Part shown: positions 48,301 to 51,773 of the stretch, piece by piece
Numbering within the stretch: the first letter of the stretch is position 1
Layout: each line of letters opens with the position of its first letter
Origin: an uncultured Pedosphaera sp.
GTDB taxonomy: Bacteria > Verrucomicrobiota > Verrucomicrobiia > Limisphaerales > Pedosphaeraceae
Assembly (NCBI GenBank): GCA_903918755.1
Contig: CAIXFN010000016.1
Coordinates: 1-54,664, forward strand
Direction: 5' to 3'
Length of the DNA: 54,664 bases
Translations under genes and position numbers: made by a program
Notes under the pieces: generated by a model
Database searches by the model: none
The model's input: the letters and a program-made list of their open reading frames with translations, nothing else
What the model was told of the DNA's origin: nothing

Positions 48301-49944
48301 GTTGCTGCTGCCATCGAGCAAATTCACGGTGCAACCGGACAAGCCCGGACCGGGGTTGTTGTTCAGATGATTTTGGCCCGGCGTGGAGCTGCAATCCAGA
48401 AAGAGGTAACCCGAGACGCCGCTGGTGGTCGGCGCACACTCCACCATGCCGTTGCAAGTGCTGACCACCTGGACCGGGGTAACGCTGCTGATGTCATAGC
48501 CGCAGTGCGCGGAATCCGTCTGGACGCTGGCCACCACGGAAACATTCACATTCAGGGGCGCCCCGGGGCAGGTGAGCGAGGCCGTGCATTGATAGTTGAT
48601 ACAAGTACCGGCCGGAAGGTTGAAGGGCGCCGGGAGGCTGCAATCCAAGGCCGCCAAGGCGGGCGAAGTGATGGTGACGTTAGTCAGGTTAACCGCGCTC
48701 GGATTGCAGACCAGTACGTTGAAGGTAACCGCGCAAACTCCGCCGCAACCAGGGAGCAGCACATGATTATCATTTGTTCGACCATCCAGATCGCAAGGGG
48801 CCGTGAGCGAGACATTGCAGGTTACCGCCGCGGTGTCCACTTTGGCGACGGCGCTGTCCGTGGCGGAGACGATGTTGGTCAGACTCTTGGTCGAAGCCGC
48901 CGAAACCGTCACCGTGTTCGTGGTGGTAACGTCCCAGGACATTTTGAAGAAATTCGTGATGGAAGCCCCCGGAGCCAGGCTGGAATGGGGGTTGGGGAAG
49001 AAATTGGTCGTGATGTCACCCACCATGTTGTCACTCACCGTAAGATTGGTGAGGGTGATGGTGCCGGGGTTGCTGACCACAATTTGGTAGCAGAATCCGG
49101 GATCCGCCGTCCCCTTATAGCCGGCGGCAAGTTTGCTAAATGTCCCACAGCTATTGCCGGGCAGGAGGCAGGCAACGGTTTTGCTCACCGCCACGCTGGT
49201 AGTACAAGGAATCGGCACTTCAATCATCAGCAATTGAATCGCTACAGGATATCGATTAATGGCTAGAATTACCCCTTGTACGTCACCACACTTGGGAGTC
49301 CAGGACGCCGCATTGGCATCGGCAGCGGCAATCAACGCCTTCCAGTCATTGGTGTTGTTCGGCGGATTAAAAATTGGTTGGAAAGGATCATAAATTTCAG
49401 TCGGCCCCCGCGCCCCCACATAGTGCCAAATGGCGATCTGTACATCATAAAAAAACGAGCTTCCACGATGGTTGATGAGGTAGTTTACCTTCTGCCAGGT
49501 GGCCGGAGAAACATATACATCCGGGTTGGTCCACAAACCGGCATCATGCCAGAGGTAAAGATTGGTCAGGTTGACATTGAGATTAGGATCGCACGTAGCC
49601 AGGACGTGGGCGGTGTAATTACTCGGCCCGGCTTCAATGTTGTCGTCCCAATCCACACACCAACAGGCATAAGATCCGATCGGAACGCCCGCCGCCGAAC
49701 TGCTGGAAATGTAGTTACTGCAATAGGAAGTAACCAGCGCATTGGATTTGTAAACACCAGTGAAAGCCCAGGGAACAGAAACCATCGCGTTAACCGCGTT
49801 CAGGTTCACGTTCGTGGCGATCATCAAGGCACATGGCGGGGTCTGCCCGCGACTTGATTGTGCCAGACCGAGAAAAGCGGTGAGGGTGGCGAAGAATGCC
49901 AAGGCGAAATTGCGCCAAAAACTGGACTTGCGATTTGAATTCAT
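39304..49944 (-). CDS. Giant secreted multi-repeat protein with TED-like N-terminus, Ig-like and SdrD-B-like repeats and Cys-rich HYR domains
   Basis: A ~3546-residue protein; the ATG at complement 49942-49944 gives a signal peptide (WRNFALAFFATLTAFLGLAQ). In order: (1) residues ~30-250, a thioester-domain-like region with ACWCVDWDDNI (Cys94, Cys96) and VQIAIWHYVG (Gln169); (2) ~250-520, DUF11-like and related beta domains; (3) one prealbumin/SdrD-B-like unit; (4) ~614-2717, 20 Ig/SprB-like repeats of ~77 residues, interrupted by SdrD-B-like blocks of three and two; (5) a PKD-like domain; (6) two HYR domains, each interrupted by a ~170-residue cysteine-rich insertion; (7) another SdrD-B-like unit and a terminal DUF11-like domain ending in QVNW. 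No sorting signal is visible at the end. It probably acts as a long surface adhesin or filament; this is inference from architecture. Confidence 0.88.
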   Translation of the reverse strand: MNSNRKSSFWRNFALAFFATLTAFLGLAQSSRGQTPPCALMIATNVNLNAVNAMVSVPWAFTGVYKSNALVTSYCSNYISSSSAAGVPIGSYACWCVDWDDNIEAGPSNYTAHVLATCDPNLNVNLTNLYLWHDAGLWTNPDVYVSPATWQKVNYLINHRGSSFFYDVQIAIWHYVGARGPTEIYDPFQPIFNPPNNTNDWKALIAAADANAASWTPKCGDVQGVILAINRYPVAIQLLMIEVPIPCTTSVAVSKTVACLLPGNSCGTFSKLAAGYKGTADPGFCYQIVVSNPGTITLTNLTVSDNMVGDITTNFFPNPHSSLAPGASITNFFKMSWDVTTTNTVTVSAASTKSLTNIVSATDSAVAKVDTAAVTCNVSLTAPCDLDGRTNDNHVLLPGCGGVCAVTFNVLVCNPSAVNLTNVTITSPALAALDCSLPAPFNLPAGTCINYQCTASLTCPGAPLNVNVSVVASVQTDSAHCGYDISSVTPVQVVSTCNGMVECAPTTSGVSGYLFLDCSSTPGQNHLNNNPGPGLSGCTVNLLDGSSNIIATTVSGTNGAYAFTNLPFANYRVAVVSSTNVVQTYSVSGINNNQMDVGATNCAGASYVNFGYRDNLSASVNSGTVCDGTPLSMTATVGGNSGPYTYAWTGPSGFTANTATISATAAGVYSVTATDTNGCSATGMGTLTVNPAPSVSVNSGSVCAGSSLSLVAKIVGGTGPFTYAWTGPAGFTAGTASVNVSAAGSYNVTVTDANGCSGSGAGVLTINPTPSVLVNSGAVCAGASLTMTASVTSGTAPYTYAWTGPNGFSAATASISASAAGIYSVTVTDGNGCSGSGSGILTVNPKPTVTINSGSVFQGNSLVMTATVVGGVGPFNYAWTGPNGFTASTPSITVSVAGTYAVNIIDANGCSNDPALGHGILTVIPPVTIGNFVWDDVNGDGVQDAGEPGIAGVTVTLTGTDINGGAVNASTVTDGNGLYSFSEPPGTYTVTAVTPAGYVATATGMGTTATDSNPNGTTVTLAAGGSDTTIDFGYYLPVIIDPYVWNDSNGNGIHQDGEPNIPGVTVILTGTDGTGNRVHQTTITDTNGAYSFTAPPGTYTVSVVTPLGYLPTFTEPGAAGTVSQTNHCLVFLPSGGSVTNLDFGFYQPVTIGDFVWNDANANGIQDSGETGLTNLSVTLTGTDGAGRAVSLTTLTDTNGNYAFTVAPGTYTVAVSTPTGYAASITGQGTPSTDSSGSPAATTPAFLLSGGSDTNVDFGFYRAVVTVNSGSTCSGTPYLMTATITVGAGPFTYAWAGPNGFSAGTASINATDAGNYTVTVTDAQGAAGSASATLVVNATPVVTVNSGSVFQGNSLTLAASVSGGAAPYTYAWSGPAGFTASTASISVSTAGAYSVTVTDHNGCGGSASGNLAVILPVTIGNYVWNDANGNGVQDGSEGGIAGVTVTLTGTDIKGGAVSTSTVTDSNGLYSFSVPPGTYSVSVVTPAGYVATATGQGTAGTDSNPNGSTVTLADGGNDQSIDFGFYQAATIGDYVWNDANANGVQDAGETGLTNLMVTVTGTDGAGNAVSLTTLTGTNGNYSFTVAPGTYTVAVATPAGYAPTITGQGTPGTDSNGSPAATTPVVLASGGSDVTVDFGFYQEVVTVNSGATCAGTPYSLTASIAVGTGPYTYSWTGPNGFSAATSSISATDAGTYTVTVTDAQGAVATASGVLTVNALPTAVVNSTAICAGGSATLTATTAATNPSYLWSPGGATTASIAVSPSSTTTYSVTVTDGKTGCVSLPATGTVTVNPIPTASVNSTTICAGSSATLVATTTASAPVYLWTPGGATTASITVSPASTRTYSVTITDGRTGCVSVPAVGTVTVNPKPVVSVNSGATCAGSALTLAATVSSGTGPFTYAWTGPNGFTAATSSVSVTNAGTYAVTVTDSNGCTGNGSGVLTINAKPVVTVNSGAVPQGSALTMTATVGSGAAPYSYAWSGPAGFSATTASISVTNAGNYSVTVTDANGCTGTGSGVLTVNPKPSVTVNNGATCAGGSQMLTASVSSGTAPFTYVWSGPAGFTATTASISPTNAGTYSVTVTDANTYTATSSGVLTVYPKPVVSVNSGATCAGSALTLAATVTSGTGPFSYAWTGPNGFTAATSSVSVTNAGTYAVTVTDSHGCTGNGSGVLTVNAKPVVTVNSGAVPQGSALTMTATVGSGAAPYSYVWSGPAGFSATTASISVTNGGTYSVTVTDGNGCTGTGTGVLTVNAVPTVTVNGVTVNSGAVCSGSAFTFTAAASSGTAPFTYAWTGPAGFTGTTASISATNAGIYSVTATDAHGYTATGSGILTVNPKPVVVVNSATACSGSAATLTATATNVTGALTYAWTGPSSFTASTASISVTNPGTYTVTVTSASGCAGTGSGVLTVNPKPVVVVNSATVCSGSAATLTATVTNVTGALTYAWTGPSSFTASTASISVTNAGTYTVTVTSASGCTGTGAGVLTVNPKPVVVVNSATVSTGSAGTLTATVTNSTGALTYAWTGPSSFTASTSSISVTNAGTYTVTVTSSSGCTGTGSGVLTVSPKPVVVVNSATVCSGSAATLTATVTNVTGALSYAWTGPSGFTASTASISVTNAGTYTVTVTSSTGFTGTGSGVLTVNPKPLVAVNSAAVCTGSAATLTATVTNCTGALTYAWSGPSSFTASTASISVANPGTYTVTVTSASSCTGTGSGTVTLSAAPSAVITGPGTICPASLGNIYTAPAGLTYAWSITGGGSIVGSATAQSVSVSAASACSTNFVLTLKVTAAGGCTNTAAATVTVKSTTSPLMVCPANITLTNTVLRNYCTYNQSDWGAAPRNGNAGGLLCTNFSRVYTNGYCQVGSSRVLRCTTPTALQNCLPFGGSPGYLPTSYVNPTTCGAGTFSSRVLCLQLNVDFSDSSALPGCTGKLGDLVLQDTSSGCHGKSVRQILSLCNTALGGGDISTSGCSISDLDTLCDNLNNSCRGGTNNAWCTSHLGCGTNSSNLPLPSVTGSPTVTDSCDSTPTVTYSDSVVNGSCAGSMVITRTWKAVDLCGNTSTCTQTITLGDNVAPVLTCPPNITITNAAPHTYCSFSETNWNCTPSGYNAGSLLCTNFANVYRTNGCIQIGLSTNKWVKCTTANSVRNCLPSSGTPTKLTACYTNPATCGGGTFGSHVLCLQLNVDFNDSGVIPGCNGKFGDLVYHDSASLCDGKKVRDILNLCHKGLGGGDLSGDGCQVSDLDGLCDNLNRSCEGGKVSDWCKSHLSESTNCVPTTTQTGTATATDNFDAHPVITYSDVVTPGSTPGESVIFRTWKAVDSCGNVSTCTQTITISNPCGGSISGSVMRDCDSNGLINANDLGFTGVAVTLKNSNGVVVAATTTDNNGAYSFTGLVAGKYSVVVTSPVNCKQTYDPDAILDGIKSVTLTNCQSVSAVKFAYAGNTPSCSVTVRGPSSCHVGDTITYTCTVTNTGNSCYTGGVDVNSPDCGSWHFTYPTPLGPGQSCVFTKTYTTQPYDRGNFTCHATATGHCSPGIGDTSGNHYCTTQVNW
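41795..48105 (-). repeat. Coding tandem repeats (20 Ig/SprB-like units, period ~231 bp, plus 5 SdrD-B-like units)
   Basis: Within the giant gene each Ig-like unit reads roughly VNSGxxCxGSxxTLTAT, then TYAWTGPxGFTAxTASI, then SVTNAGTYxVTVTDxxGC and TGSGVLTVNPKP. Twenty units were counted. The last five before the PKD domain (about 41800-42950) are nearly identical and start VVVVNSATVCSG. Two earlier pairs (43390-43655/43160-43400 and 44090-44340/43870-44110) form a higher-order duplication. SdrD-B-like blocks (IGNFVWNDxNxNGxQDxGE) occupy about 46165-47170 and 45020-45700. Long frames on the opposite strand arise only because the repeats keep them open. Confidence 0.9.
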
Positions 49945-50331
49945 GGGAGCGCGGGCGGGAGGATTTCTGCGGGCAGGAAAATCAGCAACAGGGCAACACG
50001 ATCCCAAGGCCAATGGCGACCTTAGGAATCCTTCGACTTCGTTAAAATTTGTGGGAGTGAAAGTTGCCATTAGATATAACTTTATTTTATGGAGCCAAGC
50101 TAATCACTATAAGGACGCGTCATCCCATTGCGAATGAAATCAACAACGCGTAAAGACAGACGAAAAGCGGAACTCGGCAAATCTGATTTGAAACCCGATT
50201 GAATCGAAAGGCAGCCAAGAACCAAGCCGACCTGAGAATTCACCTGATTTGCGGGCGATCAGCTCCCTCCCAGAAGCCACCACCACGGTTCAGGCACCCA
50301 ACGATTTGCTGGGCGTTTGGATCGGCACCGA
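49945..50331. other. Intergenic region upstream of the giant gene
   Basis: A 387-bp gap between the giant gene (start at 49944, leftwards) and the small VPDGG-type protein (ends at 50332, also leftwards). It should contain the giant gene's promoter and leader. The stretch 50070-50110 is AT-rich (ATATAACTTTATTTTATGG) and is the best place for a promoter, but I cannot assign boxes. I see nothing else. Confidence 0.35.
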
Positions 50332-50496
50332 TCAACGGCAGACTCTTCGGACTAACGCCAAGCCAGCAACTCCGACGGCAAACAAGGAAGCGGTGGCTCC
50401 GCCATCGGGGGCTGGGTGATGACCAGCGCTCGCGTTTGCCGCAAAGAACAACAAGGCTACAAACAGAACCAACATGTCAAATTTTTGTTTTTTCAT
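50332..50496 (-). CDS. 54-residue exported peptide with VPDGG/PEP-CTERM-like sorting signal
   Basis: A very short protein made of almost nothing but two targeting signals. The N-terminus MKKQKFDMLVLFVALLFFAA with NASA is a signal peptide. The remainder, GHHPAPDGGATASLFAVGVA then GLALVRRVCR, has the APDGGATA box, a hydrophobic helix and a basic end, the layout of the VPDSG/PEP-CTERM sorting signals handled by exosortases in Verrucomicrobia. The start at complement 50494-50496 is chosen because the eight residues before it in the frame are not signal-like. No exosortase gene is in the window. It sits between two copies of the giant-protein locus. Confidence 0.7.
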   Translation of the reverse strand: MKKQKFDMLVLFVALLFFAANASAGHHPAPDGGATASLFAVGVAGLALVRRVCR

Positions 50497-50868
50497 TAAT
50501 TTTCGAAACTCCGGTCGCAAATCTTTGTAATTTTGAACGACTAAAGAAATTTTACAGCAAATGTTACAATTATCAATATTTTTTTGTATAATTTTCGCGT
50601 GGAATTCCAGTATATTGGACTATGTATCCTAATATCGTGCAGGACAATGCTTTACAGCAGATGCCAATTTCCACTGCGGGTTAAACTTTTTTACAATTAG
50701 CTGCAACCTTTTTAAACTGCCACAATAAATCGATTATACCAATGCGATGATTGAAACTTTTACAGCCGGCAGAAAGCAATTCTGGTGTCTTGACGTAGAT
50801 TACGCAAAAGGCCAAACATACGCCAGGCAGGCGCTGCTGTGAGGGAGGTAAACCAACAGGGAATTCCT
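50497..50868 (-). promoter_or_regulatory. AT-rich leader with three GCTGTAAA boxes
   Basis: This stretch is strikingly AT-rich against a GC-rich background and lies directly upstream of the 54-residue peptide gene. The octamer GCTGTAAA (minus strand; TTTACAGC on plus) occurs at 50551-50558, 50651-50658 and 50759-50766. The first two sites share 12 of 13 bases (TTTACAGCAxATG) and lie exactly 100 bp apart. ATTATAC near 50589 is a possible -10-like sequence. The boxes could be regulator-binding sites; this is unproven. No coding sequence is evident. Confidence 0.4.
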
Positions 50869-50972
50869 GAATTGGCGAGGAGTGCCAGACGGAAAATTCC
50901 TCCGCGGATTCAACCGCCCCAGCAGGAGCACAGCAGCAAGCCGGCGCGGAGAACGAACGCAAATCGTTTCAT
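50869..50972 (-). pseudogene. 5' fragment of the esterase-hydratase gene (duplicated copy)
   Basis: From the ATG at complement 50970-50972 the sequence matches the first ~35 codons of the gene at 36827-38488 (MKRFAFVLRAGLLLCSC here, MKQFAFVLRAGLLLCSC there). It then loses frame, and similarity ends at about 50869. The upstream bases (50973-51060) also match 38489-38575. It is the truncated edge of the segmental duplication. Confidence 0.85.
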
Positions 50973-51068
50973 GGATGGCGGTCATTAAACCAAACGCCCC
51001 GCCCGCCGTCATGTCCAATTCCGGACACGAACAGCCAGCCCACCCGCCTATCGGATGATCGTTAGAGT

Positions 51069-51500
51069 CTAGACTTTGGCCTCTCCAGTCGGCCGCAATT
51101 TTTCCCCCGCCCGCAACAGCCAGGCCTGGGGAAAATTGGTGAACCCAATATGGGGATACTACTTTTCCGCGGCGGGAGCCGCGAGGAGCAAGACGTTGGT
51201 CTTCGGGCCACTTTCCACCTGGGTCAAACGAATCAGTTCGCTGCCGATTCCGCGACGTTGATGGGAAACTCGCACCGCCAAATCCGCGAGGTAGGCAAAA
51301 TAACTGAAATCAGTGGAACAACGAGAAATGCCCACCAGCAAGTCGCCGTCTCACGCCGTAATGACGAGATTGGCGTTCGCGAGCATGGCGGCGAAGCGCT
51401 CACGCTCATCCACGGGACGGCGGTCCGCCAAAGTCGAAGCCCGGTACAATTCCAATACCTGATCCAAGTCCAACGCGTTTCCGACACGGTATTAAATCAT
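51069..51500 (-). pseudogene. Dead copy of the GNAT acetyltransferase gene
   Basis: This copy of 38585-39016 is the same length and highly similar. The third codon is TAA (complement of 51492-51494) where the intact gene has GAA (ATG ATT TAA instead of ATG ATT GAA). The Trp of TAWDGD has also become TGA, near 51351. The remaining sequence still reads GISRCSTDFSYFAYLADLAV and RRGIGSEL. Two independent stops show it has been non-functional for some time. Confidence 0.92.
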
Positions 51501-51773
51501 AAACAGCAGCCCCGAGGCTTGCCGGAATGGCAATCCTCGGAGATGCCAAACTAACGCTGGTCCGCAGCTTCTGTCCATCCCCCCGTGCGGACCAATGGTC
51601 GTCCGCCGGGTGAGCGAGCGGGAAAAGTGGACAGCCGATGAATCAGCAAACGATCCGGGTTCTGCCCCCATAAAAGCGGAAGCGCGGCCGTGGTGATCCC
51701 TCCCAAGATCTGTCCCACGACCGCGTCCGCGCCTGATATTTTAATCGATTACTCGAATCGTCAGGGCAACGGT

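Noticed and set aside
50600-50700. A sigma-54 (-24/-12) promoter upstream of the VPDGG-type peptide.
   Set aside because: A TGGCAT-like sequence exists, but no GC lies at the required spacing from the GG.
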